A DNA stretch of 64,000 bases from Microbacterium sp. 10M-3C3 (GCF_003931875.1 NZ_CP034245.1:2790001-2854000), one strand, 5' to 3'. Shown: positions 24,774 through 33,444, counted from the first letter of the stretch. A program made the numbers and translations. The notes: generated from the letters alone by a model not told the origin.

Positions 24774-26573
24774 TCAGCGTTCCAGCGGCACCTCGATGAG
24801 CTGGCGTCCGCCGACGGGCGCGGTGAGCACCTGGTCGAGGGCGCTCCGGGTCGTGACGCGGTGGTACTCCCAGCCGTACGCGAGCGCGAGCTGCTCGAGC
24901 CGTACCGCGTGCGGCGTGTACAGCACGCGCCGCATCGCGTCGGCGCCGGCGACCGCGGCGACCTCGAGGCCGTCGAAGATCGTGCCGCCGCCGTCGTTGC
25001 CCACGACGACCTGCAGGCGCGGCTCGTCCTCGCCGGGCGGGATGAGCAGCGCGCCGACGTCGTGGAGCGTCGCGAGGTCGCCGAGCAGCACGCGCGTGAC
25101 GCCCCGAGCGCCGGCCGCCTGGGCGGCGAGCGCGACGCCGACGGCAGTGGCGATCGTGCCGTCGATGCCGGCGAGGCCGCGGTTGGCGTGGACGGGCACC
25201 TTCTTGCCGCCGAGCACGGTGTCGGCCACCCGCACCAGACGCGACGACCCGAACACGAGGCGGTCGTGCGGCCACGTGGCGCGCCATACGGCGTCGACGA
25301 GGGCGGCGCGGTCGACGGGGGCGCGCAGCACGGCCATCTCGGCGGCGATCGCACCGAGCCGCTCGTGCGGCACGGCCGACGCCAGGCCCGCCGCATCCGG
25401 CGCCCGGGGCGCGAGGTCGACGGCGGCGTCGTGCGACGCGCGCATCCACGTGCCGAGCCAGTCGCGGTCGACGCCCTCGGGCGCGACGGCGACCGCATCG
25501 ACGGTGCGCGTCGCGCCGTTGAGGTTGAGCGGCTCTCCCGGGCCGCCCACCGCCACGACGTCGACGTCGGCTCGCGAGACCAGGGCCGTCACCTCGCGGC
25601 TGAGGGTCGGGTGCCCGAAGACGACGGCCCGCTCGACGGCGCCGCCGAGATCGTCCCGCCGCAGCAGCGCGCGGTACCCGTGCACGACGTGGCGGCCGAA
25701 GCGGGCGCCGCTGACGATCTCCGCGATGAGCGGCCAGCCGCCCACGTGCGCGAGCGCCTCGGCCGCAGGGCCCGCATCGGCGCCGGCGATCACGACGGTG
25801 CGGGGGCCGCGCGGCAGCACGAGGGGTGCCGACTCGGGCTCGGGCTGATCGGCGTCGCCGATCCCGCCGCCGCCCTGGTACAGCGCCCCGGACGCGTCTT
25901 CGCCCTCCCGCGCGTCGGCATCGGGGTCCGGGGCGTCGTCGGCCGCGGATGCGGCGTCCGCGGCGAGCCAGGGCGGAAGCTCGCCCGCGAGCGGCTCGCG
26001 GTACGGCAGGTTCACGTGCACGGGCCCGGCGGGCCGCCCGCCGCCCCCGAGCGCCGCGTCGAGCGCCTCGCCGGCGAGGGTGCGCAGCGCCGACGTCTGC
26101 GCGGCCGTGCCGTGGTCGTCGACCTCGTCGGGGGTGGCGACGTCGGCGTCGAACCGCACGTTCGGCGCGAACAGCCCCGGCTGGCGCGTGGTCTGGTTGG
26201 CGCCGACGCCGCGCAGCTCGGGCGGACGGTCGGCGGTGAGGAGGATCAGCGGGACGCCGGAGTGATGGGCCTCGAGCACGGCGGGGAGGAGGTTCGCCAC
26301 CGCCGTGCCCGACGTGCACACGACGGCCGCCGGCATCCGGGACTCCCGGCCGATGCCGAGCGCGGTGAAGCCGGCGACGCGCTCGTCGATGCGCACGTGC
26401 AGGCGGATGCGACCCTGCCGCTCCAGATCGGCCGCGACCAGCGCGAGCGCCTGCGAGCGGGAGCCGGGGCTGAGCACGACGTGGGAGACACCCCGCTCGA
26501 CGAGCGCGAGCAGGAGCGCCGCCGCCGCATCCGTCGCCGGCGACGCCGCGGTGCGCGGGACGTCGGGGGTCAC
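24774..26573 (-). CDS. menD: 2-Succinyl-5-enolpyruvyl-6-hydroxy-3-cyclohexene-1-carboxylate synthase
   Basis: A 599-residue ThDP enzyme that joins 2-oxoglutarate to isochorismate, the second menaquinone step. N-terminal part: LVERGVSHVVLSPGSRSQAL near residue 25, FTALGIGRESRMPAAVVCTS (with GTAVANLLPAVLEA next) and LTADRPPELRGVGANQTTRQ. ThDP-binding C-terminal part: RGLAGIDGTIATAVGVALA near 450, GDLATLHDVGALL, and NDGGGTIFDGLE near 520. The GTG start is 2 bp after the stop of the PLDc_N gene, so the two are in one operon. Confidence 0.96.
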   Translation of the reverse strand: MTPDVPRTAASPATDAAAALLLALVERGVSHVVLSPGSRSQALALVAADLERQGRIRLHVRIDERVAGFTALGIGRESRMPAAVVCTSGTAVANLLPAVLEAHHSGVPLILLTADRPPELRGVGANQTTRQPGLFAPNVRFDADVATPDEVDDHGTAAQTSALRTLAGEALDAALGGGGRPAGPVHVNLPYREPLAGELPPWLAADAASAADDAPDPDADAREGEDASGALYQGGGGIGDADQPEPESAPLVLPRGPRTVVIAGADAGPAAEALAHVGGWPLIAEIVSGARFGRHVVHGYRALLRRDDLGGAVERAVVFGHPTLSREVTALVSRADVDVVAVGGPGEPLNLNGATRTVDAVAVAPEGVDRDWLGTWMRASHDAAVDLAPRAPDAAGLASAVPHERLGAIAAEMAVLRAPVDRAALVDAVWRATWPHDRLVFGSSRLVRVADTVLGGKKVPVHANRGLAGIDGTIATAVGVALAAQAAGARGVTRVLLGDLATLHDVGALLIPPGEDEPRLQVVVGNDGGGTIFDGLEVAAVAGADAMRRVLYTPHAVRLEQLALAYGWEYHRVTTRSALDQVLTAPVGGRQLIEVPLER

Positions 26574-26575
26574 GC

Positions 26576-26995
26576 TCAGCCGACCGCGCCGCGCTGACCG
26601 CGCGCGTCGTCGTCGCCGTCCGTCTTGGGCGGCGTGGCGCTGTCGGCGTCACGCTGAGCGCGGAAGCGCGCGTCGTCCGACTCCGCGTCGAGCTGGGCGA
26701 GCTCCTCCTCCAGACGGCGGATGCGCTCGTCGTGGTCGGAGGTCACCGCGATACGGCCGAGGAACTCGGGGTCGTCGTCGGGCGCGCGCCGCGCGACGGC
26801 CGCCGCCGAGCGGCGCACCCGACCCACGAGGAACCACAGCGCACCGCCGAGCACGGGGATGAGGACGACGATCGCGAGCCACGCCGGCTTGCCGACGCCG
26901 CGATGACGGGAGGCGGGCTGCAGCGCGCAGTCGACGATCGCGTAGACCCAGAAGACCGTGCCCACGAGCGCCAGAACCAGCAACAGCCTCGCCAC
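26576..26995 (-). CDS. Small membrane protein with PLD-nuclease N-terminal (PLDc_N) segment
   Basis: 139 residues. Two membrane helices at about 3-20 and 40-58 carry the PLDc_N signature (FWVYAIVDCALQ, KPAWLAIVVLIPVLGGALWF). A charged cytoplasmic tail follows, with a likely coiled coil (ERIRRLEEELAQLDAESDD). Such proteins are common beside menD in actinobacteria, but their role is unknown. TAAAAT, an excellent -10, lies 6 bases before the GTG start, so this is the promoter of the operon that includes menD. Confidence 0.82.
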   Translation of the reverse strand: MARLLLVLALVGTVFWVYAIVDCALQPASRHRGVGKPAWLAIVVLIPVLGGALWFLVGRVRRSAAAVARRAPDDDPEFLGRIAVTSDHDERIRRLEEELAQLDAESDDARFRAQRDADSATPPKTDGDDDARGQRGAVG

Positions 26996-27067
26996 GCGAC
27001 TATTTTAGGCGCCCTGCCTGGACGAAGGCCGGGGAACGGCGTCCCTGGCCGACATAGGATGGACGGC

Positions 27068-27364
27068 GTGATCGCGCGCTCCGTCCTGCTCTACACGGTG
27101 CTGCGCCTGCTCGCCTTCCTCGTGCCGTTCGGCCTGCTCATGCTGCTGCCGATCTTCCAGCAGCTCCCGTGGCTCGCCGCGATCTTCGCCGCGCTCATCG
27201 GCCTCAGCCTGTCGCTGCTGTTCCTGCGCCGGCCGCTCACGACCGTCACGAGCGAGCTCGCCGAGCGTCGTGCCCGCGAGGGCGCCGAGCGTCGTTCGGG
27301 CGCGCAGCGCGACGCCGACGTCGAGGACGCCGCGGCCGACGCTTCCGGCACCGAGCGCCCCTGA
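27068..27364 (+). CDS. DUF4229 domain-containing small membrane protein
   Basis: 98 residues. Two helices (LLAFLVPFGLLMLLPIF and LAAIFAALIGLSLSLLFL) followed by an Arg/Glu-rich tail (ERRAREGAERRS), matching DUF4229. Function unknown; it is often found next to menaquinone genes. The GTG at 27068 was chosen because TAGGAT lies 7 bases before it and the hydrophobic family start follows directly. It is divergent from the PLDc_N gene and convergent with menA. Confidence 0.8.
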   Translation: MIARSVLLYTVLRLLAFLVPFGLLMLLPIFQQLPWLAAIFAALIGLSLSLLFLRRPLTTVTSELAERRAREGAERRSGAQRDADVEDAAADASGTERP

Positions 27365-27382
27365 CCGCGACGGGCCGGGCGC

Positions 27383-28342
27383 TCAGGCGACGAACGCCCA
27401 GAAGAGGAACGCGGCGTACGCGAGCGAGGTCAGCGACGTCAGCGCGAGCGCGATGACGAGCTCGCGCGGCACCCGGTAGGTCCACACGATGAGGATCGCC
27501 GGAAGCGCCGCGAGCAGCGCCATGAGCGTCAGCCACGCGATGGGGTACACGAGCGCCAGGAACGCGCCGATGAGGAAGGGCGCGAGGACGAGCACCGTGA
27601 ACAGCACCTGGGTCGCTCGTCGCCCGATGCGCACCGACAGCGTGCGCTTGCCCGCGAGCCGGTCCTGGTCGATGTCGCGGAGATTGTTCGCGAGCAGCAC
27701 GGCGACCGCGAGGAACCCCACCGCGACCGCGCCGAACCACGCCTCCTGCGGGAGCAGGAGCGCCTGCACCCACGTCGTGCCGAGCGTCGCGACCAGGCCG
27801 AAGAACACGAACACGACGACCTCGCCGAGCCCCGCGTAGCCGTAGGGCCGCTTGCCGCCGGTGTAGAACCACGCCGCGACGATCGCGACCGCGCCCACGA
27901 GCAGCAGCCACCACTGCTGCGTCCGCACGACGATCGCGAGCCCCGCGAACGCGGCGAGCGCGAAGAACACCAGCGCGACGACGAGCACCGTGCGCGGCTT
28001 CGCCCTGCGGCCACCCGTGAGACGCGCCGGCCCCACCCGCACGTCGTCGGTGCCGCGGATGCCGTCGCTGTAGTCGTTGGCGTAGTTCACGCCGATCTGC
28101 AGGCACACCGCCACCGCGAGGCACGCGAGCGCGATCACCCAGTGCAGCGGCTCGCCGCCGAGGGTCGCCGCGCCCGTTCCGACCAGCACGGGGCTGACCG
28201 CGAGCGGCAGCGTGCGCAGGCGCGCGGCGCCGATCCAGTCGCGGGCCGTCGCCCGTGCGGGGGCGGCAGTCGGACGCTTCTGCGGGTTGCCGGGGCGCCG
28301 CGCCGGGGCGGGACGCTTCTTGCTGCGGGATCGGTTCGCCAC
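27383..28342 (-). CDS. menA: 1,4-Dihydroxy-2-naphthoate polyprenyltransferase
   Basis: A 319-residue UbiA-family membrane enzyme that attaches the polyprenyl tail to DHNA. A basic N-terminal 35 residues precede the first motif NYANDYSDGIRGTDDVRVGP near residue 95 and the second Asp motif NNLRDIDQDRLAGKRTLSV near 205. Eight or nine helices follow the family pattern. The start is GTG at 28342 with TAGGAT 8 bases upstream. It is the membrane step between menE/menB products and MenG. Confidence 0.95.
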   Translation of the reverse strand: MANRSRSKKRPAPARRPGNPQKRPTAAPARATARDWIGAARLRTLPLAVSPVLVGTGAATLGGEPLHWVIALACLAVAVCLQIGVNYANDYSDGIRGTDDVRVGPARLTGGRRAKPRTVLVVALVFFALAAFAGLAIVVRTQQWWLLLVGAVAIVAAWFYTGGKRPYGYAGLGEVVVFVFFGLVATLGTTWVQALLLPQEAWFGAVAVGFLAVAVLLANNLRDIDQDRLAGKRTLSVRIGRRATQVLFTVLVLAPFLIGAFLALVYPIAWLTLMALLAALPAILIVWTYRVPRELVIALALTSLTSLAYAAFLFWAFVA

Positions 28343-28423
28343 GAAGGGCAATCCTAGGCTGCGCCGCGGGCGGCACCCGCGGACGGGGTCGCGCGCGCGG
28401 TCGCGCGGGTGGACACTGGCGGG

Positions 28424-28807
28424 ATGCTGAGCGTGGGCACGACCGTTCTGACCGTGGAAGACCTCCCCCGCGCGCGGGCGTTCTGGCGTGCGGCGCTCGG
28501 GTACGTCGACCGCCACCCCGCGAGCGAGGACTGGGTGATCCTCGATCCGCCGGGCAAGGACACGTGGGATGCAGCGGGCGCGAGCATCGCGCTGTCGGTG
28601 ACGGGATACCCGCAGCACTATCCGCCGCGCATCCACCTCGACCTGTACGCCGACGATCAGGCGGCCGAGATCGCTCGACTGCGCGGGCTCGGGGCGCGCG
28701 ACGTCGACTGGGACGGGTACCCCGACGACGCCGACTGGGTCGTCATGGAGGACACCGAGGGCAACCGCTTCTGCGTCATCGACGTCGGCCCGCGCACCGC
28801 GGCCTGA
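28424..28807 (+). CDS. VOC (glyoxalase/bleomycin-resistance-like) family protein
   Basis: 127 residues with one VOC repeat pair: VGTTVLTVEDLPRARAFWRA at the start, HLDLYADDQAAEIARLRGLG in the middle and VVMEDTEGNRFCVID near the end. These are the beta-alpha-beta-beta-beta units that form a metal site as a dimer. The substrate is not known. The message is probably leaderless: GACACT lies 6 bases before the ATG. It sits between menA and menE, in the opposite orientation. Confidence 0.82.
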   Translation: MLSVGTTVLTVEDLPRARAFWRAALGYVDRHPASEDWVILDPPGKDTWDAAGASIALSVTGYPQHYPPRIHLDLYADDQAAEIARLRGLGARDVDWDGYPDDADWVVMEDTEGNRFCVIDVGPRTAA

Positions 28808-28817
28808 GCGGCCGCGC

Positions 28818-29987
28818 TCAGGCGAGGCTCGCGACGAGCCGGCGGACGGCTTCGCGGTCGGGCTTGCCGGAGGCCAGCGTCGCGATCTCGTCGACGACGA
28901 CGAGGCGCGAAGGCCGCGCCGGCGCACCGATCTCGGCCGCGACGGCCGCCCGCGCGCGCTCGAGCTGCTCGGCCTCGCTGGGGCGCGCGGCCCGAGCGCC
29001 CACGAGGTCACCACGGGAGGCCACGATGACGGACGCCTCGCCCCACGTCGCGTCCGCCACCCCCACGACGACCGCCGACTCCAGGCCCGGGATGCTGCGG
29101 ACCACGCGTTCGACGCGGTCGAGCGAGATGTTGATGCCGCCCGAGACGATGACGTTGTCGATGCGGCCGTGGATGCGCAGCACCCCGTCGTCGAGGAGAC
29201 CCGCGTCGCCGGTGCGGTACCAGCGGCGACCGCCGGCGTCGCGCGGGAAGGCCGCCGCGGTGCGCCCGGGATCGCCGAGGTAGCCGTCGGCCAGCATTGG
29301 GCCGGCGATCCGCAGCTCGCCGTCGACGATCGCGAGCTCGACGCCGTCGAGGGGCACGCCGTCGTAGACGCAGCCGCCGCACGTCTCGGTCGACCCGTAC
29401 GTACGCACGATGCGCGCCCCGGCGTCGACCGCACGCTCGCGCAGCGCGTCGGGGAGGGACTGGCCGCCCACGAGGATCGCCTCGAACGAGCGCAGCGCGC
29501 CGGCGACCTCGGCGTCGTCCGCCGCATCCAGCAGTCGCTGCAGCTGCACGGGCACGAGCGACGTGTACGTCGGCACACGCGCGCCGCCCTCGCTCGAGGC
29601 CATGCCGCGCGCGGCCGCGGCGAAGGCGGCCGGCGAGAACGACCCGGAGAGGATCGCGGGCTCGCGTCCCGCCACGAGCGAGCGCACGAGCACCTGCACC
29701 CCCGCGACGTACGCCGCCGGCAGCGCCAGGAGCCACGCGCCCGCGCCGATGCGCGCCGCCGTCGCGAGGGCGCTCGCGGTGAGCGCGTTGCGGCTGAGCG
29801 CGACGGTCTTGGGCACACCGGTCGAGCCGCTCGTGGTGAGCGCGACCGCCGTGCCGGCCGGCACGTCGTCCGGAAGCGGCAGCGCGGTCGAGCCGAGCCC
29901 GACGGCGGGGCCGGCGCCGAGCACGGCCGCCCGCAGGGCGCGCAGCACGTCGCGTGGATCGTCGCCGTCGATCGCCTCGAGCCTCAC
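28818..29987 (-). CDS. menE: o-Succinylbenzoate--CoA ligase
   Basis: An adenylate-forming enzyme of about 389 residues that activates OSB with CoA. The AMP-binding motif LTTSGSTGVPKTVALSRNAL is near residue 45, RTYGSTETCGGCVYDGVPLD near 210, YRTGDAGLLDDGVLRIHGR near 275 and the terminal lysine loop LASGKPDREAVRRL near 375. It is shorter than typical (about 450) because the N-terminal subdomain is compact, as in other actinobacterial MenE. The start was set at GTG 29987, with GGAGCGG upstream; earlier in-frame residues look like non-coding. It follows menB by 76 bp on the same strand. Confidence 0.92.
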   Translation of the reverse strand: MRLEAIDGDDPRDVLRALRAAVLGAGPAVGLGSTALPLPDDVPAGTAVALTTSGSTGVPKTVALSRNALTASALATAARIGAGAWLLALPAAYVAGVQVLVRSLVAGREPAILSGSFSPAAFAAAARGMASSEGGARVPTYTSLVPVQLQRLLDAADDAEVAGALRSFEAILVGGQSLPDALRERAVDAGARIVRTYGSTETCGGCVYDGVPLDGVELAIVDGELRIAGPMLADGYLGDPGRTAAAFPRDAGGRRWYRTGDAGLLDDGVLRIHGRIDNVIVSGGINISLDRVERVVRSIPGLESAVVVGVADATWGEASVIVASRGDLVGARAARPSEAEQLERARAAVAAEIGAPARPSRLVVVDEIATLASGKPDREAVRRLVASLA

Positions 29988-30063
29988 CGCATCCGCTCCG
30001 CCATGCTGCGTGAATCGGCGGCTCTCCGGGCCCGCGTGGGCACCGATTCCGGCACGTCGCGGG

Positions 30064-30975
30064 TCAGTAGTGCCACGGGAATCCGGTCCAGTCGGGGTCG
30101 CGCTTCTCGAGGAACGCATCGCGGCCCTCGACCGCCTCGTCGGTTCCGTACGCCAGTCGCGTCGCCTCGCCCGCGAACACCTGCTGACCGACGAGCCCGT
30201 CGTCGACGGCGTTGAACGCGAACTTCAGCATGCGGATCGCCGTGGGCGATTTGCCCAGGATCGTACGGGCCATCGCGATCGCCTCGCGCTCGAGCTCGGC
30301 GTGCGGCACGACGCGGTTGACCGCACCGATCTCGTACGCGCGCTGCGCGGAGTACTCCTCGGCGAGGAAGAACACCTCCCGCGCCCGCTTCTGCCCGATC
30401 TGCCGCGCGAAGTAGGCCGAGCCGTACCCGGCGTCGAAGGAGCCCACGTCGGCGTCGGTCTGCTTGAAGCGGCCGTGCTCCGCCGAGGCGATCGACAGGT
30501 CGCACACGACGTTGAGCGAGTGCCCGCCGCCGGCGGCCCAGCCCGGGACGACCGCGATGACGACCTTCGGCATGAAGCGGATGAGCCGCTGCACCTCGAG
30601 GATGTGCAGCCGCCCTGTTCTCGCTGCATCCGCACCGGCCCCTGAGCCTGTCGAAGGGTCGGCCGCGTACGTGTAGCCGTCGCGGCCGCGGATGCGCTGG
30701 TCGCCGCCGGAGCAGAACGCCCACCCGCCGTCCTTCGGGCTCGGGCCGTTGCCGGTGAGCAGCACGACGCCGATCTTCGGCTCCTGCCGCGCCGTGTCGA
30801 GCGCGTGGTACAGCTCGTCGACGGTGTGCGGGCGGAACGCGTTGCGCACCTCGGGCCGGTCGAACGCGATGCGCGCGATCCGCCCGTCGGGCGAGACGTG
30901 CGCCGTGATGTCGGTGTAGCGCTCGTCGGCGGCGGTGGGCACCCACGCCGCCGGATCGAACAGCTCCGAGACCAT
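30064..30975 (-). CDS. menB: 1,4-Dihydroxy-2-naphthoyl-CoA synthase
   Basis: A 303-residue crotonase-fold enzyme that closes the naphthoquinone ring. Marks: FDRPEVRNAFRPHTVDELYH near 44, FCSGGDQRIRGRDGY near 88, VIAVVPGWAAGGGHSLNVVC near 140, FKQTDADVGSFDAGYGSAYF near 170 and FLEKRDPDWTGFPWHY at the C-terminus. The segment DPSTGSGAGADAARTG near residue 105 is an insertion in a loop and includes a CCTGAGCCTGTCGAAGGG repeat sequence. The ATG overlaps the stop of the LLM oxidoreductase gene (TGATG), so the two are translationally coupled. Confidence 0.95.
   Translation of the reverse strand: MVSELFDPAAWVPTAADERYTDITAHVSPDGRIARIAFDRPEVRNAFRPHTVDELYHALDTARQEPKIGVVLLTGNGPSPKDGGWAFCSGGDQRIRGRDGYTYAADPSTGSGAGADAARTGRLHILEVQRLIRFMPKVVIAVVPGWAAGGGHSLNVVCDLSIASAEHGRFKQTDADVGSFDAGYGSAYFARQIGQKRAREVFFLAEEYSAQRAYEIGAVNRVVPHAELEREAIAMARTILGKSPTAIRMLKFAFNAVDDGLVGQQVFAGEATRLAYGTDEAVEGRDAFLEKRDPDWTGFPWHY
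30638..30661. repeat. REP-like CCTGAGCCTGTCGAAGGG sequence inside menB
   Basis: CCCCTGAGCCTGTCGAAGGG, read on plus, resembles a short repeat known from intergenic DNA of many high-GC bacteria. Here it lies in frame in menB and encodes the residues around DPSTGSGAGA. Confidence 0.5.
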
Positions 30976-31760
30976 CAGGCGCCGTTCTTCCCGTCGCGCC
31001 AGCGCAGCCACGCCGCGACCGCGTCGAAGTCGGGCTCGCCAGGCGCCCAGCCGAGCGTGAACAGGCGCACGCCGGCGTCGAAGAGCGCGTCGGCGTCGGA
31101 CTCGTCGCGGCGAGCGAGCTCGTTGGAGACGATCAGCCCCGACACGTCCCGCTCCTCGGTCTCGGCCCACTTCTCGATGACCGACACCTTGTGGCCGAGC
31201 TCGTCGGGCGTGACGAAGCTGTGCCAGATGTCGGCGTGACGGGCGACCAGGCGGAGAGTCTTCTGCTCGCCCTTGCCGCCGATCATGACGGGGATGTGGC
31301 GGGTGGGCGCGGGGTTGAGCTTGCCCCAGCGCGCGACGATGCGGTCCAGGCCGTCGGCGAGGTCGTTCAGACGCGAGCCGGCGGTGCCGAACTCGTAGCC
31401 GTACTCGGTGTAGTCGCGCTCGAACCAGCCCGAGCCGGTGCCGAAGATGAACCGGCCGCCGCTGATGTGGTCGATCGTGCGGGCCATGTCGGCCTGCAGG
31501 TCGGGGTTGCGGTAGCTGTTGCAGTTCACCAGCGCGCCGAACTCCACCCGCTCGGTCTGCTCGGCCCACGCCGCGAGCATCGTCCAGCCCTCGAAGTGCG
31601 CCCCGTCGGGGTCGCCGAACAGCGGGAAGAAGTGGTCCCAGTTGAAGAGGATGTCCACGCCCATGTCTTCCAGGCGCGTGACCGCGTCACGGATCTGGGC
31701 ATACGTGGCGTGCTGGGGCTGGATCTGCACGCCGAGGCGCACGGGAGTGTCGAGAAGCAT
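30975..31760 (-). CDS. LLM-class (luciferase-like) F420-dependent oxidoreductase
   Basis: A 261-residue TIM-barrel oxidoreductase. Typical segments: DTPVRLGVQIQPQHATYAQI, ILFNWDHFFPLF near residue 38, GALVNCNSYRNPDLQADMAR near 75, ISGGRFIFGTGSGWFERDYT near 98 and PVMIGGKGEQKTLRLVARHA near 150. The F420 cofactor is inferred from family and taxon. The gene is coupled to menB by a TGATG overlap, so a role linked to quinone chemistry is possible but unproven. TAGGCT lies 6 bases before the ATG, a probable leaderless start. Confidence 0.88.
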   Translation of the reverse strand: MLLDTPVRLGVQIQPQHATYAQIRDAVTRLEDMGVDILFNWDHFFPLFGDPDGAHFEGWTMLAAWAEQTERVEFGALVNCNSYRNPDLQADMARTIDHISGGRFIFGTGSGWFERDYTEYGYEFGTAGSRLNDLADGLDRIVARWGKLNPAPTRHIPVMIGGKGEQKTLRLVARHADIWHSFVTPDELGHKVSVIEKWAETEERDVSGLIVSNELARRDESDADALFDAGVRLFTLGWAPGEPDFDAVAAWLRWRDGKNGA

Positions 31761-31766
31761 GGCGCC

Positions 31767-31813
31767 AGCCTATTCCCGGCGTCCCCGCCGACCGGCGCGA
31801 TCCGGGGCAGGAT
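31767..31813. promoter_or_regulatory. Divergent leaderless promoters of the LLM/menB operon and menC
   Basis: TAGGCT (minus, 31772-31767) and CAGGAT (plus, 31808-31813) stand 6 bases before ATG 31760 and ATG 31820. They are 35 bp apart, so both can have their own -35 region. Confidence 0.55.
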
Positions 31814-31819
31814 GGGGGG

Positions 31820-32818
31820 ATGCTGCTGCCCGCCGTGGACGAGATCCTGGAGACCGCGCGCGTGGTGGCGCTGCCGCTGTCGACGCGCTTCCGCGGCGTG
31901 GACGTGCGCGAGGCGGTCGTGTTCGAGGGACCGGAGGGGTGGACGGAGTTCTCCCCGTTCGTGGAGTACGACGACGCCGAGGCCGCGGTGTGGCTCGCCG
32001 GCGCGATCGACTTCGGCTGGATGCCGCGCCCTCGGCGCCATCGCGACAGTGTGCCGGTGAACGCGACGGTGCCCGCGGTGGCGGCCGACGCCGTCGGCGC
32101 GGTGCTCGCGCGCTTCGACGGCTGCCGCACCGCGAAGGTGAAGGTGGCCGAGCGCGGTCAGCAGCTGGCCGACGACGTCGCGCGCGTGCGCGCGGTGCGC
32201 GAGCTGCTGGGTCCGGAGGGCCGGATCCGGGTGGACGCGAACGGCGCGTGGAACCTCGACGAAGCCGAGCATGCCGTCCACGCGCTCGCGGAGTTCGACC
32301 TCGAGTACGTCGAGCAGCCGTGCGGCAGCGTCGAGGAGCTCGCGGAGCTGCGCCGCCGCATCCGGTACCTCGGCATCCCGGTCGCCGCGGACGAGAGCGT
32401 GCGCAAGGTCGACGACCCGCTGCACGTGGCGCGAGCCGGCGCCGCCGACCTGCTCGTGATCAAGGCGCAGCCGCTCGGCGGCGTGCGCCGCGCGCTCGTG
32501 ATCGTCGAGGCGGCGGGGCTCCCCGTCGTGGTCTCGAGCGCCCTGGACACCTCGGTCGGCCTGTCCATGGGGGTCGCGCTGGCCGCGGCGCTCCCCGACC
32601 TCCCCTTCGACTGCGGGCTCGGCACCGCGTCGCTGTTCACCGGCGACGTCGCGGCGCCCCCGCTGGTGCCGCACGGCGGCGAGCTGCCCACCGGTCCGGT
32701 GGTGCCGGATGCGGCGGCGCTCGACGCGCTCGCCGCCCCGGCCGAGCGCCGCGCGTGGTGGCTCGAGCGGCTCGCCCGTTGCCACGCGCTGCTCGAGCGC
32801 AGCGGGCGGAACGGCTAG
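31820..32818 (+). CDS. menC: o-Succinylbenzoate synthase
   Basis: A 332-residue enolase-superfamily dehydratase. FEGPEGWTEFSPFVEYDD near residue 38 is the capping domain; then CRTAKVKVAERG with the catalytic Lys near 105, RVDANGAWNLDEA with a metal Asp near 140, YVEQPCGSVEELAEL with Glu near 167, VAADESVRK with the third metal ligand near 195, and LLVIKAQPLGGVRR with the second catalytic Lys near 215. It forms OSB from SHCHC in the menaquinone route. CAGGAT lies 6 bases before the ATG. Its TAG stop shares the palindrome CTAG with the stop of the convergent TetR gene. Confidence 0.95.
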   Translation: MLLPAVDEILETARVVALPLSTRFRGVDVREAVVFEGPEGWTEFSPFVEYDDAEAAVWLAGAIDFGWMPRPRRHRDSVPVNATVPAVAADAVGAVLARFDGCRTAKVKVAERGQQLADDVARVRAVRELLGPEGRIRVDANGAWNLDEAEHAVHALAEFDLEYVEQPCGSVEELAELRRRIRYLGIPVAADESVRKVDDPLHVARAGAADLLVIKAQPLGGVRRALVIVEAAGLPVVVSSALDTSVGLSMGVALAAALPDLPFDCGLGTASLFTGDVAAPPLVPHGGELPTGPVVPDAAALDALAAPAERRAWWLERLARCHALLERSGRNG

Positions 32819-33444
32819 GACACCAGCAGCGGCACGAGCGCCCCGATCGCGCCTGTCACGCGGCGGCGCGCGGCCTCGCGGTCGTCGCCGGCCATGACGG
32901 CGCGCGTCGTCGCCGACTCCCACACGGCCAGCAGCAGCCGGGCCGCGTCGTCGGCGGGCACCGCGAGGCGCACCCGCAGGCGCTCGGCGATGTCGGTGAT
33001 GAGCTGGACGATGGCCGCCTCGAGCTCGGCGTCCTGCGCGAGGAACGCGCGCGCGAGCTCGGGGTCGCGGAGCGCGTGGATGCGGATCTCGCTGAACAGC
33101 AGCACGTCGAGCCGGTCGTCGCCGGGCAGGGTCAGCACGTGCTCGGCGACGGCGAGCAGATCCGGCATCGGCGCGCCCGCCTCCGTCGCCGCGGCGAGTT
33201 CGACCACGCGCTCCTCGACGTCGCCGACGCGCGCGGCCGACACGCGCTTGGCGAGCTCGAGGAAGAGCTCCTCCTTCGTGGCGAAGTTGGAGTAGAACGC
33301 TCCGCGGGTGAAGCCCGCGCGCTCGCACACGGCTTCGACGGAGGCCGCATCGAGGCCGACCTCGGCGAACACCTCGGCCGCCGCATCCAGGAGTCGCTGC
33401 CGCGTCGCCTCGCGACGCGGAGTCGCGGCCGTCGCCTGACTCAT
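32815..33444 (-). CDS. TetR family repressor of the MMPL/YhgE pair
   Basis: A 209-residue TetR-type regulator. HTH in RQRLLDAAAEVFAEVGLDAA, SVEAVCERAGFTRGAFYSNF at about residues 15-55. The rest is the variable ligand domain. The ATG at 33444 was chosen; the MKRGVD extension is possible. It is divergent from the MMPL gene with two 16-bp palindromes between, so it most likely represses the export pair and itself. The inducer is unknown. Confidence 0.9.
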   Translation of the reverse strand: MSQATAATPRREATRQRLLDAAAEVFAEVGLDAASVEAVCERAGFTRGAFYSNFATKEELFLELAKRVSAARVGDVEERVVELAAATEAGAPMPDLLAVAEHVLTLPGDDRLDVLLFSEIRIHALRDPELARAFLAQDAELEAAIVQLITDIAERLRVRLAVPADDAARLLLAVWESATTRAVMAGDDREAARRRVTGAIGALVPLLVS

